Counted from the stretch's first letter, positions 16,291-25,697 are shown. The stretch: DNA of 64,000 nucleotides from Vibrio splendidus (GCF_002873455.1 NZ_MCUN01000022.1:82700-146699), one strand, 5' to 3'. The notes: generated by a model not told the origin, from the letters alone. Made by a program: numbers and translations.

Positions 16291-17211
16291 TTACGTGTTG
16301 TTTGAATTTGTGTAATAACCAACACCAACCAACTTATTGTCGATCACTCGATAGTAAGTGTGCTTGGTTTCCACTTTGCTCGACAGCGGGTTTAACCATT
16401 GATAAGTGTAAACCCCACGACCATTTTCTTTCGCTAGGTTTAACATCTCAGTGAGAATTGGTTTGTCGTCAGGGCTTAGGATTTCGTTGTGTGAAAGCCC
16501 AACAAGCTCAGGAGATACACCGTGCGCGAGCAGCTTTCCAGAGCTCATGTCCATCACGAACACATACAGGTCTCCTTCAACAAAACTGCCTTCGGTATCA
16601 TTGAATTCGACGATACTGTCCTGTTCTGATTCCACTATCGCGGCCATCGCTCTCGCCAATAATCGCTTAGCTTCTGTTGCACTAGAGCGTTCTGGGTAAT
16701 ACCCCACGGCAACAATCACATCGCCCACACGTTCAAAGAAAGTGGTTTTAGGCTCGCCCATGCGGTCAGTCGGATTAGTCCAATGGTACTGAACTTCGCC
16801 AAACCCGTTGTGCACAGCCTTAGTGATCATTTCACGGAAAAAGGGATTACCGTAAACGTCTTGAGTATCCAAAACACTGTCGCCCACCAACACCATTGAA
16901 GAGCCGCCACTGGCAAGGAATTGTCCATCAATACCAAGAGCAAACACATAGAGCTCACCGTCTATATATTCGGCATCACTCATGAAGTCTTTGACACTCT
17001 CATCGCCATCCTTTTGTACATGGACAACCGCTTTCGCAAGCAGGGTTTTGGCTCTTCTTTCAGCGTCACTGACGACATGTGGTTCTGAAATATCGAGCAC
17101 ATTAACTGGCTCGTTTTCTTTCGCTGTTTCTGAATGTTCAGCACGCAACCCAATGCCACTAATCACTGCAAACACGGCACAACCAATAAGGATAATTCTT
17201 GATATATTCAT
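16291..17211 (-). CDS. Exported tandem Cache-domain protein
   Basis: The 306-residue protein has a signal peptide or anchor (MNISRIILIGCAVFAVISG) and two consecutive Cache-type sensor domains of about 115 residues. Each contains ELYVF or DLYVF, then LxSxG or LAHG, then a YxWxNP motif and a final VGYY. There is no kinase, cyclase or chemotaxis domain. I chose the ATG at 17211 because aggag lies eight bases upstream; the longer frame would overlap the TRAP permease gene. The gene follows the permease stop by 11 bp, so it is the last gene of the transporter operon. Cache domains bind small ligands such as carboxylates or amino acids; here it may bind the transported substrate or act in trans on a sensor. 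Confidence 0.75.
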   Translation of the reverse strand: MNISRIILIGCAVFAVISGIGLRAEHSETAKENEPVNVLDISEPHVVSDAERRAKTLLAKAVVHVQKDGDESVKDFMSDAEYIDGELYVFALGIDGQFLASGGSSMVLVGDSVLDTQDVYGNPFFREMITKAVHNGFGEVQYHWTNPTDRMGEPKTTFFERVGDVIVAVGYYPERSSATEAKRLLARAMAAIVESEQDSIVEFNDTEGSFVEGDLYVFVMDMSSGKLLAHGVSPELVGLSHNEILSPDDKPILTEMLNLAKENGRGVYTYQWLNPLSSKVETKHTYYRVIDNKLVGVGYYTNSNNT

Positions 17212-17222
17212 AGTGATCTCTC

Positions 17223-18563
17223 CTAATAGCCCACTAAGGACGGTAGCCAAAGCGTAATTTGTGGGAAGAAAGCGATAACGAAAACGCCAATAACGGATGC
17301 AAGCACAAAGGGATGGATCTTCGCGGTGATCTGCTCAACTGTGGCTCCGCCTATCCCCGAGGCGACAAAGATATTTTCACCGAGTGGCGGCGTAGCAAAT
17401 CCTATCGATAACGTACATACCACCACAATACCAACGTGGGTAGGATCCGCGCCGAGCATGTACATGATTGGCAGCAAGACCGGTACGATAATCATGATCG
17501 CGGCTAACGTTTCCATGAACATGCCAACGAAAAGCAGTAACACAATAGTCAGTGCCCACACCATGTACATGTTGTCAGTGAACCCTAACAGTGACTCCGC
17601 CACCACAACCGGAATTTTTTGTTCGATTAACAAGCGACCAAATACCGTTGCCGCGAACAGAATCAGCAACACACGTCCAGTGATCCATGTCGTTGTCGAC
17701 AATGATTTAATCGTGCTTTTGAACGATAACTCTCGGTGAATAAACACACCCACAAACAGCGAATAGAAAATTGCCACAACCGCTGACTCTGTTGGTGTGA
17801 ACATACCGCTGTAAATACCTCCGAGAATCAAAAATGGAGCCAGTATCGACCATATGCCACGGCGTAAAGCATATCTTACTTCGCCAAATGACCAATTCTC
17901 AGACAGCCCTTTATAGCCTTCTCGCTTGGCAATGAAGTAGTTAGTAACGACGAGTGTTGATGCCATGATGAAGCCAGGAACAACGCCTGCAACAAACAAT
18001 TTAGGAATAGATAAAGAAGCAAATTGCCCGTGTTGAGCGATGGCTTCAGGCGGTGCCATTAATCCCATTGCTGAGATGCCGAAAATAACTAACGGGATGG
18101 ATGGCGGAATGATAATCCCCAAGCCCCCTGATGCAGCCGTTACTGCCGATGCGTAACTCTTATCGTAATCTCGCTTAACCATTGCAGGCACCATTAGCAT
18201 GCCTACCGCAGCGGTGGTTGCAGGCCCTGAACCCGATATAGCACCAAAAAACAGACACGCCATTACCGTTGCGGCGCCAAGGCCACCCGTCACGGGGCCG
18301 GCTAAGCTCTCGGCTATATCCACCAACCGTTTGGAGATACCCGCCGCCTCCATTAAGGCGCCAGCAAGAACAAAGGCCGGTAGTGCCATTAACGGGAAGT
18401 TACCCACCGAAGTAAATGCGATCTGTACTAACGCAATGGGATTTTTGTCGAGCAACATATAGGCCGCCATTGAAGCGCCGGCCAGTGATACTGTGATTGG
18501 TGCACCCAGAATTAACAGGGTTAAGAAGCCACCAAATAAAATTAGAGTTAAATAGGATTCCAT
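17223..18563 (-). CDS. TRAP transporter large permease (DctM type), probable taurine uptake
   Basis: The 446-residue length is typical of TRAP large subunits, with about twelve membrane segments and the family blocks PLMALPAFVLAG, GAISGSGPATTAAVG and IPPSIPLVIFG. It forms the sodium-driven channel for substrate delivered by the binding protein. The gene sits in the order P-Q-M on one strand, next to tauXY and xsc. The taurine clusters of Paracoccus and roseobacters use a TRAP system named TauKLM, so taurine or isethionate is the likely substrate. The gap to the small subunit gene is 37 bp. Confidence 0.88.
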   Translation of the reverse strand: MESYLTLILFGGFLTLLILGAPITVSLAGASMAAYMLLDKNPIALVQIAFTSVGNFPLMALPAFVLAGALMEAAGISKRLVDIAESLAGPVTGGLGAATVMACLFFGAISGSGPATTAAVGMLMVPAMVKRDYDKSYASAVTAASGGLGIIIPPSIPLVIFGISAMGLMAPPEAIAQHGQFASLSIPKLFVAGVVPGFIMASTLVVTNYFIAKREGYKGLSENWSFGEVRYALRRGIWSILAPFLILGGIYSGMFTPTESAVVAIFYSLFVGVFIHRELSFKSTIKSLSTTTWITGRVLLILFAATVFGRLLIEQKIPVVVAESLLGFTDNMYMVWALTIVLLLFVGMFMETLAAIMIIVPVLLPIMYMLGADPTHVGIVVVCTLSIGFATPPLGENIFVASGIGGATVEQITAKIHPFVLASVIGVFVIAFFPQITLWLPSLVGY

Positions 18564-18600
18564 TATTACATCTCTCTATTACGGCTATTCTCTGTGACGA

Positions 18601-19143
18601 CTATTGTGATGACTTTTGTGCCGTCATTTTTCTCAGTTCTTTGACTTCTGGATCTTCGTTCTTAGCGCCTTTGAACAAACGCTCGTAGTTGTTCCAGATA
18701 ATGCGCAGCATCATCAACGAAAACGCGATAGGCAAAATCATGTAGAAGTACTTCATTGGGATGCCTGTAGTTTGAGATTTCCAGAACAGGTTCATTTTGT
18801 TAAACACGAAATCGTAACTGAGATAGACAAAGTAACCGTTGAACAGCAACCATAAGAAGTCAGCGATGGTTTCACAGACGGTCTGAACAATCGGAGGGAA
18901 GAACTTGAAGTGAAAACTGACTCGGTTATGCGCCGACATTTTGGCCGCCACAACCGCGCCTAGATAGGCAAACCAGACAAACATATAAGTCGCGACTTCA
19001 TCACCCCAAGGTATGGAGTAATCGAAAAGCTGACGAGTAAGGATTTGTGTAAACAGTAATAGGACAAAGCTTGCTAGCAGCAGACAACATGTATATTCCT
19101 CAATGTTGTTAAGGTGCTTTTTTATTGTTTTAGCGACTGACAT
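18601..19143 (-). CDS. TRAP transporter small permease (DctQ type)
   Basis: The 180-residue protein has four membrane segments and the DctQ pattern FTQILTRQLFDYSIPWGDEVA with WFAYLGA. I chose the ATG at 19143 (MSVAKTIKK) because ggagg lies five bases upstream; the longer frame adds eight residues without a site. It partners the large permease. It is separated from the binding-protein gene by a 164-bp gap that contains a large hairpin. Confidence 0.87.
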   Translation of the reverse strand: MSVAKTIKKHLNNIEEYTCCLLLASFVLLLFTQILTRQLFDYSIPWGDEVATYMFVWFAYLGAVVAAKMSAHNRVSFHFKFFPPIVQTVCETIADFLWLLFNGYFVYLSYDFVFNKMNLFWKSQTTGIPMKYFYMILPIAFSLMMLRIIWNNYERLFKGAKNEDPEVKELRKMTAQKSSQ

Positions 19144-19238
19144 ATAACCTCCAATGTTGATTTCCACATGACAACCAGTCGCTCGCGGTACTGAGCAGAT
19201 CAGGTACTAAACAGATCAACGAGTAAAGCCATGTAAAT

Positions 19239-19296
19239 GCCCTATCTCACTGTTCTATCGCTAGGTGATTAAGTAGCGGAGAACAGCAGATAGGGC
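19239..19296 (-). promoter_or_regulatory. Large stem-loop between TRAP P and Q genes
   Basis: The outer arms gccctatct and agatagggc pair perfectly; inside them tgttct pairs with agaaca, and cgct with agcg, around an A/G/T loop. There is no U tract, so it is more likely a processing or attenuation hairpin that keeps the binding protein in excess over the permeases than a full terminator. Confidence 0.7.
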
Positions 19297-19307
19297 GTAT
19301 CTAATTG

Positions 19308-20309
19308 TTACTTTCTACCGAGTAACTCAAGAACGTCGTCTAGCTTGTCTTTGCCACCAATGCTTGAATAGAACTTAGGCCAAACTGATTTCGTTACTTT
19401 GCTAATCCACTCTTGCTCATTGTCTGCTGGGTCTGTGAATACCATGCCTTTTGCTTGTAGCTCTTCACGGATCTTGTTTTCAGTATTCTCTAGATAAGCA
19501 AAACTGTGTTCTGTTGCTTCCTGACCCGCTTCAAGAATGATCTTTTGCATCTCAGGTGTCTGTTTTTGGAAGACTGTTTCACTGACGATTAACGGCTCAA
19601 GTGAGAAGATGTAACGCAGGTTTGTTACGTACTTTTGTACTTCGTTAAACTTCATCGCATGAACAGTGATGTATGGGTTGTCTTGACCATCAACCACACC
19701 TTGCTGCAGGCCAGTAAATGTCTCTGACCATGCCATTGGTGTTGGGTTTACGCCCCATGCTTGGTAAGAAGCAATCATGATTTCGTTACGAGGAACACGA
19801 ATCACTAGTCCTTTTAGATCCGCTGGTGAAGCTACGGCTTTTTTCGAGTTAGTCAGAACCCTAAAACCAGAATAAGCCCAACCAACGATACGAACGCCTG
19901 CATCACGAATGGTGTTATCGACAAGGTCTTGACCCACTTGGCCTTGAGTTAATAGCACCGCTTCTTCTGCGCTTTGAATGACATAAGGCATGGTCAATAG
20001 ACCAACCGTTGGAGAGAAAGGCGTCACGTTGTTGATCGCCAATACAGAGAAGTCGAGAAGGCCGATTGCCGCGTCGTTGACGGTGTCTTGCTCGTTGCCC
20101 AATTGACCATTCGGGAACAGGTCGATTTTGACTTTACCGTCTGTTTTTTGCTCCATCAATTCAGAAAATGATGTCGCTAATTCCCACTGAGTACCACCAG
20201 CAGCATCGCCGATAGCCATTTTGAAATTTGCTGCTGCCGCGGTATGAGATAGCATCGCTGTTGCTACAATTGTGACGCCAGCAATAATTTTATTTTTAAT
20301 CAATTTCAT
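19308..20309 (-). CDS. TRAP transporter substrate-binding protein (DctP type)
   Basis: The 333-residue protein has a signal peptide ending in SHTAAAA and the DctP fold, including GWAYSGFRVLTNSK, the substrate-contact Arg in LKGLVIRVPRNE, and the GVVDGQDNP motif. It captures the substrate in the periplasm for the Q/M permease. The start has aaagg eight bases upstream. Location directly after tauY suggests taurine or a related sulfonate as ligand; dicarboxylates or sugar acids are the other ligands of this family. Confidence 0.88.
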   Translation of the reverse strand: MKLIKNKIIAGVTIVATAMLSHTAAAANFKMAIGDAAGGTQWELATSFSELMEQKTDGKVKIDLFPNGQLGNEQDTVNDAAIGLLDFSVLAINNVTPFSPTVGLLTMPYVIQSAEEAVLLTQGQVGQDLVDNTIRDAGVRIVGWAYSGFRVLTNSKKAVASPADLKGLVIRVPRNEIMIASYQAWGVNPTPMAWSETFTGLQQGVVDGQDNPYITVHAMKFNEVQKYVTNLRYIFSLEPLIVSETVFQKQTPEMQKIILEAGQEATEHSFAYLENTENKIREELQAKGMVFTDPADNEQEWISKVTKSVWPKFYSSIGGKDKLDDVLELLGRK

Positions 20310-20426
20310 AGTCTTAACCTTTCATATCATACAGACTTCCTGCCTGTACTTTGCTCACAAGGTGACCTGGTACAACTTTCCTGGTCGTAGTTCTATTTCC
20401 CTATTTTGGAAACAATGTTCGAGTAG

Positions 20427-21893
20427 CTAAAGCACTTCATCCTTTAACGAATACCACTGATAAAGGAACTGTTGCCCTACTCTTCGAAATGGTGCAAACA
20501 TCTCAGATTCCACCACTTCCCTCACGTTGGGGAACGGAAGTTTTGATTCAAATATTGGCAAGTCAAGCTTATGACCTTCACCTGCGATCCACTGAGCGAG
20601 GCGTTTGCCTGCTTGAGCGGAGTACATCACCCCATTGCCGCCATACCCTAATGCGTAGAATATGGATTGCTTTGGATTCGGCTGATAGATTCTTGGCATC
20701 ATGTCGTGGCTAACATCCACCCACCCCCACCATGAATAATCGATTTTGATCTGATCGAGAGAAGGGAATTTTCGGGTTAAATCCGCTCTCAACATGTCTT
20801 CGTATTTCTTTTCAGGTGCATTCTTGCCACTGATGGCACTGCGTGTACCGATCTGCACTCGGTTATCGGGTAACAAACGGTAGTAATGACGCAGGATTCT
20901 GGTATCAGTAATCACCTGATTGGTTTTGAAGTTACACGCGGTAATTTCGTCTTGAGTTAACGGACGTGTCACCATCGAGTTAGAAAGTACAGGTAATAGG
21001 CGATTCTTAAGCTCTGAATGCAAACCTTGGCTGGTATACCCACCGGTACAAACACCGACAGAACGAGCCTTAACCACACCACCTGGTGTTTTTAGATAGT
21101 GCACACCGTTACGTGTTTCCCAACCCATCACAGGGCTTGCGGGGTGAACTTTTACGCCGAGTGCTCGCGCCTTTCTTAGATAACCAAACGCCAGTTTCCC
21201 TGCATGAATACCAATACCTTCTGGCTCATGCATTGCGCCTGCCGCTTCTTGGTCACCAACGTAATCACGTTTTACGGTTTCCGCATCTAAGATCTGCGCA
21301 TCGTAATCGAACGTATCACGCAGCAACTTGGCTTCTTTCTCGAGTGTTGCCATCACTTTTGGACGGTGAGCAACGTATAAGTGGCCGCCCGGCTGTGGGT
21401 CACAATCAATGTCTTTGATCAGAGACTTAAAGGTGTTCATACCATCGACGCATTCGCGGTGCATTTTTAGCGCGGTTTCGAGTCCCCAGCGTTCAATCCA
21501 CTGAGAGCGCTTCAAACGTCCTGACGCACACTGAGCCTGACCACCATTTCGGGTACTGCAACCCCAACTCATACGGTTAGCTTCAATCACAGTCGCTTTA
21601 ATGCCGTACATTTCAGCAAGGTGTATCGCGGTGCTTAAGCCTGTGTAGCCTGAACCGATTATCGCTACATCGACATCCATATCCGATGTAATTGGGCCAT
21701 CATCTTCAGGTGGCGCGCCTGCGGTATCTACCCAATAAGTCGGGGCGTATTCCTTACCGTGACCTGGGCTTTTATCTTTAAGTGGATCGTATTTTGGATC
21801 GTATCTTTCTTTTGCTTGGGTGCTTTCTTGTGCTTGGGTGCTTGTCACCTTTGGCGGCACATCGGCTGCCGGTTGTTCCATTACTAAACTCAT
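20427..21893 (-). CDS. tauY: Taurine dehydrogenase large subunit, FAD-dependent (TauY-like)
   Basis: The 488-residue protein is a DAO-family flavoprotein. The dinucleotide fold VDVAIIGSGYTG begins near residue 75, with the typical STRNGGQ block and a C-terminal ALGYGGNGVMYSAQAGK. It resembles gamma-glutamylputrescine oxidase and the taurine dehydrogenase large subunit. The neighbouring 145-residue NTF2-like gene and xsc point to TauY: oxidative deamination of taurine to sulfoacetaldehyde and ammonia. A hydrophilic N-terminal extension (VTSTQAQESTQAKE) precedes the FAD fold. The start has aggag nine bases upstream. It lies 48 bp after tauX. Confidence 0.8.
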   Translation of the reverse strand: MSLVMEQPAADVPPKVTSTQAQESTQAKERYDPKYDPLKDKSPGHGKEYAPTYWVDTAGAPPEDDGPITSDMDVDVAIIGSGYTGLSTAIHLAEMYGIKATVIEANRMSWGCSTRNGGQAQCASGRLKRSQWIERWGLETALKMHRECVDGMNTFKSLIKDIDCDPQPGGHLYVAHRPKVMATLEKEAKLLRDTFDYDAQILDAETVKRDYVGDQEAAGAMHEPEGIGIHAGKLAFGYLRKARALGVKVHPASPVMGWETRNGVHYLKTPGGVVKARSVGVCTGGYTSQGLHSELKNRLLPVLSNSMVTRPLTQDEITACNFKTNQVITDTRILRHYYRLLPDNRVQIGTRSAISGKNAPEKKYEDMLRADLTRKFPSLDQIKIDYSWWGWVDVSHDMMPRIYQPNPKQSIFYALGYGGNGVMYSAQAGKRLAQWIAGEGHKLDLPIFESKLPFPNVREVVESEMFAPFRRVGQQFLYQWYSLKDEVL

Positions 21894-21941
21894 AATTCGA
21901 CTCTCCTAGTCATAACACGTGGACTGATTTTGGTTTCGTGT

Positions 21942-22379
21942 CTAGCTCTTGGGAGTATTGCTGGGAGTCAAAAGAGGTCGTGTTTTACGGAAGGCATTTT
22001 TTACGCTGATTTTTCCCTCTTTCAGGGTAAACACATCAACCATACGAGCTTCGATGACGGTGCCATCAGGGTTAGTCGCAGAGAACGTTGATTCACTCAC
22101 CGCGCGGTCGCCACACACAAAGTGGACAGGGTCGCTCCAGGCTGCATCTGGAAAGTTCTGCCAAACCAATTCAAAGCTATTGCGAACGGCTTCGTACCCT
22201 TCGATAGTGTTTCCAAGTTCGCCTTCTCCTGCCACGGTGTGGAAGACACAGTCTTCGGTCATAAACGACATTAGCGCTTCAATATCATGGTTATTCCATG
22301 CATCACTAAAAGACTGTAAAAAGGCGGTGTCGACTTGGTTTTCCAGCACGAATGTCGTTGCATTGGTTTGCATATTCAT
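21942..22379 (-). CDS. tauX: Taurine dehydrogenase small subunit, NTF2/SnoaL-like (TauX-like)
   Basis: The 145-residue protein has the NTF2-like pattern FSDAWNNHDIEALMSFMTEDCVF and later GYEAVRNSFELVWQNFPDA, the hallmark of SnoaL-type small proteins. In taurine dehydrogenase clusters the small subunit is of this kind. It is directly upstream of tauY on the same strand. It probably does not bind flavin itself. The next gene upstream, the FRG gene, is separated by 264 bp, so tauX may have its own promoter there. Confidence 0.75.
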   Translation of the reverse strand: MNMQTNATTFVLENQVDTAFLQSFSDAWNNHDIEALMSFMTEDCVFHTVAGEGELGNTIEGYEAVRNSFELVWQNFPDAAWSDPVHFVCGDRAVSESTFSATNPDGTVIEARMVDVFTLKEGKISVKNAFRKTRPLLTPSNTPKS

Positions 22380-22561
22380 ATTCCAGAATCCTTTATGTTT
22401 TCGTTATTGGTTTAAATTTCAGTAGCTTTGCGCCACTTTTTTATTAGAGTGTTTAAACTAGATCTGTGAAAATTTAACAACTTGATAACAAGATTCGCCA
22501 CTCTAACTTCGAGTTACTTTATAAACAATCTTTAAGCTCACAGATTTCATCTTTTTATAAA

Positions 22562-22578
22562 TTAATTGGTGTTCTAAT
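22562..22578. promoter_or_regulatory. Shared taurine-island motif, copy 1 (upstream of tauX)
   Basis: TTAATTGGTGTTCTAAT, identical in 16 of 17 bases to the copy at 23725-23741. It lies about 185 bp before tauX. It may be an operator; the two copies also flank the FRG gene. Confidence 0.5.
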
Positions 22579-22643
22579 TTTATTTATCTCGTAATCACTA
22601 GATTTATATGAGCTCTAAATAAAATCAGTAGAAATATTAGACT

Positions 22644-23459
22644 TTAGTCGAAATCAAAATCTTGATGGTACTTTCGGCCATACTGCTCAAGCTGGCGATC
22701 ATGAGTATTAACTTGTAATTCGATATTACCCTCACCTTTATTCATTGCTTGATTGCTATCTATATGGGCTTCATTTTTTAAATCAGCCAGTGTCTCTTCA
22801 ATATATTCTGTTGGTTCATTTAAAACATTCATGGAGATTAATTCCTTTATCAGGTTTACTTTCGCTGATGGAAGAATATGAACGGACACTAGACCGTTTG
22901 AATATTCTTTCTCATCGTACAAAGGCTGAATGGCATCATTACCACCTTCCTTAAATGGGTGAATGGAATACCACTTATCTTTTCGTTGCTCTTGCTGATC
23001 ACAATCAGCCACATTGAATATCTGAGTCTTATTGAAGTCACAGGGTGAGTTAAAAACACTAACCTTATGATAATCAATGGCTTTAATAATATTGATACAG
23101 TCTTTACTTTGGCTATGACATACAGACCACAGCGCATTAATCAGGTTATCTGTCCACTCAAGTAAACGGGTTGGAAACCCCTGTTTCTTGGCTAAACACA
23201 TCAATAACCAGTCGTTTATCTCGTGTGCACTCAACGAATGCCCGCCATAAACTCTCACGGTCGAGAGAAGTTCTTGTTCGACACGGCGAATATTCTTTCG
23301 ATTTGAGCGACCTAAGCTTGGCATCAGGTTATTATTTTCATAATCACACACGTTATAAATCAAACCACGATGCCCACTACACTCAGCAATGAGTGAATCA
23401 ATTATTTCATACAGCTCTTCGAGTGAGCTTATATAACGTTTATTTTCCACAACATGCAT
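22644..23459 (-). CDS. FRG-domain protein
   Basis: The protein is 271 residues from the ATG at 23459, or 275 from a GTG at 23471; neither has a clear ribosome-binding site. It contains the FRG-domain blocks HRGLIYNVCDYENNNLMPSL and KKQGFPTRLLEWTDNLINALW; the namesake F of FRG is H here. FRG proteins are of unknown biochemical role and are often found alone in islands and in defence or toxin settings. Flanks of 180-400 bp of AT-rich DNA and a 17-bp near-direct repeat on both sides set this gene apart from the compact taurine genes around it, so it may be an insertion. Confidence 0.75.
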   Translation of the reverse strand: MHVVENKRYISSLEELYEIIDSLIAECSGHRGLIYNVCDYENNNLMPSLGRSNRKNIRRVEQELLSTVRVYGGHSLSAHEINDWLLMCLAKKQGFPTRLLEWTDNLINALWSVCHSQSKDCINIIKAIDYHKVSVFNSPCDFNKTQIFNVADCDQQEQRKDKWYSIHPFKEGGNDAIQPLYDEKEYSNGLVSVHILPSAKVNLIKELISMNVLNEPTEYIEETLADLKNEAHIDSNQAMNKGEGNIELQVNTHDRQLEQYGRKYHQDFDFD

Positions 23460-23813
23460 ACTACGATTCACTTAATTTAAATCCGGTAAAATACAAATAT
23501 CAACAACCCTATCAATCGATGATAAAAATCAGCCAATAATAACGATTGACCAATAATCAACGAGTATCGTTATTGTGTTTTTTTAAATGATAATAAGTAT
23601 ATATCTTCATAAACAAGTATCAGTATTAGAACCATTCACTAAGGATCTATGAGTTAATGGTCGATTAATAATAACGAGTAACAAAGTTTATATAGCTAGA
23701 ACCACTTATGTCCCTAATGAACATTTAATTAGTGTTCTAATGTTTAACTGGAAATTATTGAACTAAGCGTTTACGTTCTTAACCTAAGTACTTGCCAATA
23801 CCCGTTGGTATTG
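23460..23813. other. AT-rich gap upstream of the FRG gene
   Basis: There is no credible ORF. The gap holds an inverted repeat aataacgat (23538-23546) / atcgttatt (23566-23574), further copies of aataacgag, and the second copy of the 17-bp motif at 23725. Confidence 0.5.
23725..23741. promoter_or_regulatory. Shared taurine-island motif, copy 2 (downstream of xsc)
   Basis: TTAATTAGTGTTCTAAT contains the palindrome TTAG-N4-CTAA and is a near copy of 22562-22578. Confidence 0.5.
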
Positions 23814-23870
23814 CCCGACCACATTCTCGATAGCACTTTCTCTAACACTCTCGAGATTTCTGTGGCCGGA
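23814..23870 (-). terminator. Long hairpin after xsc without U tract
   Basis: Arms CCGACCACA with TGTGGCCGG (8 of 9) and TTCTCGA with TCGAGA enclose a 20-nt loop, just past the xsc stop. With no U run it may stabilise the 3' end or act as a weak terminator. Confidence 0.5.
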
Positions 23871-23885
23871 CAAACTTCCTATGAC

Positions 23886-25697
23886 TTATACGTAATCTTT
23901 GTATTTATCTAGGAAACGAACCGGTGTTGATAGTGCATCTCGGCGGAACGGGTCGCCCAATTCCTGAGTACACATGATTTCAATGATGGTTGTTTTGCCT
24001 TCGTTCATCTGCATGTCGATGGCCTTTTGCAAGGTTGGACCGACATCTTCTAGCTTATCAACCGTGATACCTTCAGCACCCATTGCTCGTGCAATCTCTG
24101 CAAAGCTTTGGTTTTCAAGTTCACCAGCAACAAAGCGTCGGTTGTAGAAGTCGACTTGGTTCTTCTTCTCTGCACCCCATTGACGGTTGTGGAATACCAC
24201 GGCTGTCACTGGAATGTTATGGCGAACACATGTCATGGTTTCCATCAGGCTCATGCCCCACGCACCGTCGCCTGCATATGAAATAGCTGGACGATGAGGT
24301 GCCGCTGCTTTTGCACCAATGATGGTCGGGAACGCGTAACCACAGTTACCGAAACTCATTGCAGCAAAGAAGCTACGTGGTTTCTCGAAGCGTAAATAGC
24401 TGTTTGCCACCGAGTTGATGTTACCGATATCCGTTGAGACCATAACATCTTCAGGCATCGCTTTTTCTAGCTCACGCAGTACTTGGCGTGGGTGTAGATA
24501 TTCACCACCAGAGAACGGAGTCTCGTGTGAGTTTTCCTCAATCATATCTAAGCTGAAAGAGTCACGTTCGTGTGTCCACTCATCAAGCTCTTTTTCCCAA
24601 AGTGCTTTCTCTGTTGCTACTGTGTCTTGACGCTCACCTCTGTTGTCATCACACAACAGTGCTCGACTTTCTAATCTTTCAGATAGAGCAACTGCTGCTG
24701 CTTTCGCATCACCACAGATACCAACCGAAATCTTCTTAACGAGGCCAAGCATCTTGTTGTCGGCATCAATCTGAATGATTTTCGCGTTCTTCGGCCAGTA
24801 GTCCATGCCATGTTGAGGCAAGGTACCAAATGGACCAAGACGTGTACCCAAAGCGATAACCACATCTGCTTGAGCCATCAATTTCATTGCTGCTTTCGAA
24901 CCTTGGTAGCCTAAAGGGCCACACCATAATGGGTGACTCGCAGGGAAAGAGTCATTGTGTAGGTAGCTGTTCACTACGGGTGCGCCTAATCTTTCTGCCA
25001 GGGCCGCACACTCTTGAACTGCGTCAGCCATTACCACACCGCCACCAGAAATGATGACTGGGAATTTCGCTTCAGCTATCAGGTCTGCTGCTTCATTCAG
25101 AGATTTCTCGCCACCTGGACCACGGTCTAAACGCGCGGGTTTAGGGATCTCAGTTTGAGTTTCGCCGTAGAAGTAATCACGTGGAATATTCAGTTGAGTC
25201 GGACCCATTTCGCTCATCGCGCGGTCAAAGCATCGACCCGTGTATTCCGCCATACGGTCTGGGTGCGTTACGTGTCCTTGATACTTAGTGAACTCTTGGA
25301 ACATTGGAAGCTGGTTACACTCTTGGAAACCACCTAAGCCCATTGTTTTGGTGCCTGTCTCTGGTGTCACAATTACGACCGGGCTATGTGCCCAGAACGC
25401 CGCTGCAATCGCAGTCACACAGTTACTAATACCCGGGCCATTTTGCCCGATAACTACGCCGTGGCGACCCGATACACGAGAGTAACCATCTGCCATGTGG
25501 GCAGCGCCTTGCTCGTGTACCACTGGGACCAATCGAATGCCAGCAGGAGCAAAGATATCCATTGCGTCCATAAATGCTGACCCCATGATGCCGAACATGT
25601 CGGTAACATCATTAGCAACCATAGTTTCAACGAACGCTTCTGATGGTGTCATTGTTACTGTGCCGGAAACAACCGTACGTTTTTCTTGCTCGCTCAT
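23886..25697 (-). CDS. xsc: Sulfoacetaldehyde acetyltransferase
   Basis: The 603-residue thiamine-diphosphate enzyme matches Xsc along its length. The catalytic Glu lies in VVHEQGAAH (E62), ADGYSRVSGRHG follows, and the cofactor motif GDGAWGMSLMETMTCVRHN is near residue 475. It converts sulfoacetaldehyde and phosphate to acetyl phosphate and sulfite, the key desulfonation step of taurine catabolism. The start has aaggag at good spacing. It is divergent from the CobS/CobT-like pair with a 262-bp shared promoter region. Confidence 0.93.
   Translation of the reverse strand: MSEQEKRTVVSGTVTMTPSEAFVETMVANDVTDMFGIMGSAFMDAMDIFAPAGIRLVPVVHEQGAAHMADGYSRVSGRHGVVIGQNGPGISNCVTAIAAAFWAHSPVVIVTPETGTKTMGLGGFQECNQLPMFQEFTKYQGHVTHPDRMAEYTGRCFDRAMSEMGPTQLNIPRDYFYGETQTEIPKPARLDRGPGGEKSLNEAADLIAEAKFPVIISGGGVVMADAVQECAALAERLGAPVVNSYLHNDSFPASHPLWCGPLGYQGSKAAMKLMAQADVVIALGTRLGPFGTLPQHGMDYWPKNAKIIQIDADNKMLGLVKKISVGICGDAKAAAVALSERLESRALLCDDNRGERQDTVATEKALWEKELDEWTHERDSFSLDMIEENSHETPFSGGEYLHPRQVLRELEKAMPEDVMVSTDIGNINSVANSYLRFEKPRSFFAAMSFGNCGYAFPTIIGAKAAAPHRPAISYAGDGAWGMSLMETMTCVRHNIPVTAVVFHNRQWGAEKKNQVDFYNRRFVAGELENQSFAEIARAMGAEGITVDKLEDVGPTLQKAIDMQMNEGKTTIIEIMCTQELGDPFRRDALSTPVRFLDKYKDYV

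Noticed and set aside
17326..17739. 137-residue plus-strand frame inside the TRAP permease gene
   Set aside because: It is antisense to a well-supported gene and has no ribosome-binding site or family features.
23814..23870. Half of an insertion-sequence inverted repeat after xsc
   Set aside because: The arms are close together and form one hairpin; there is no transposase or remnant between them.
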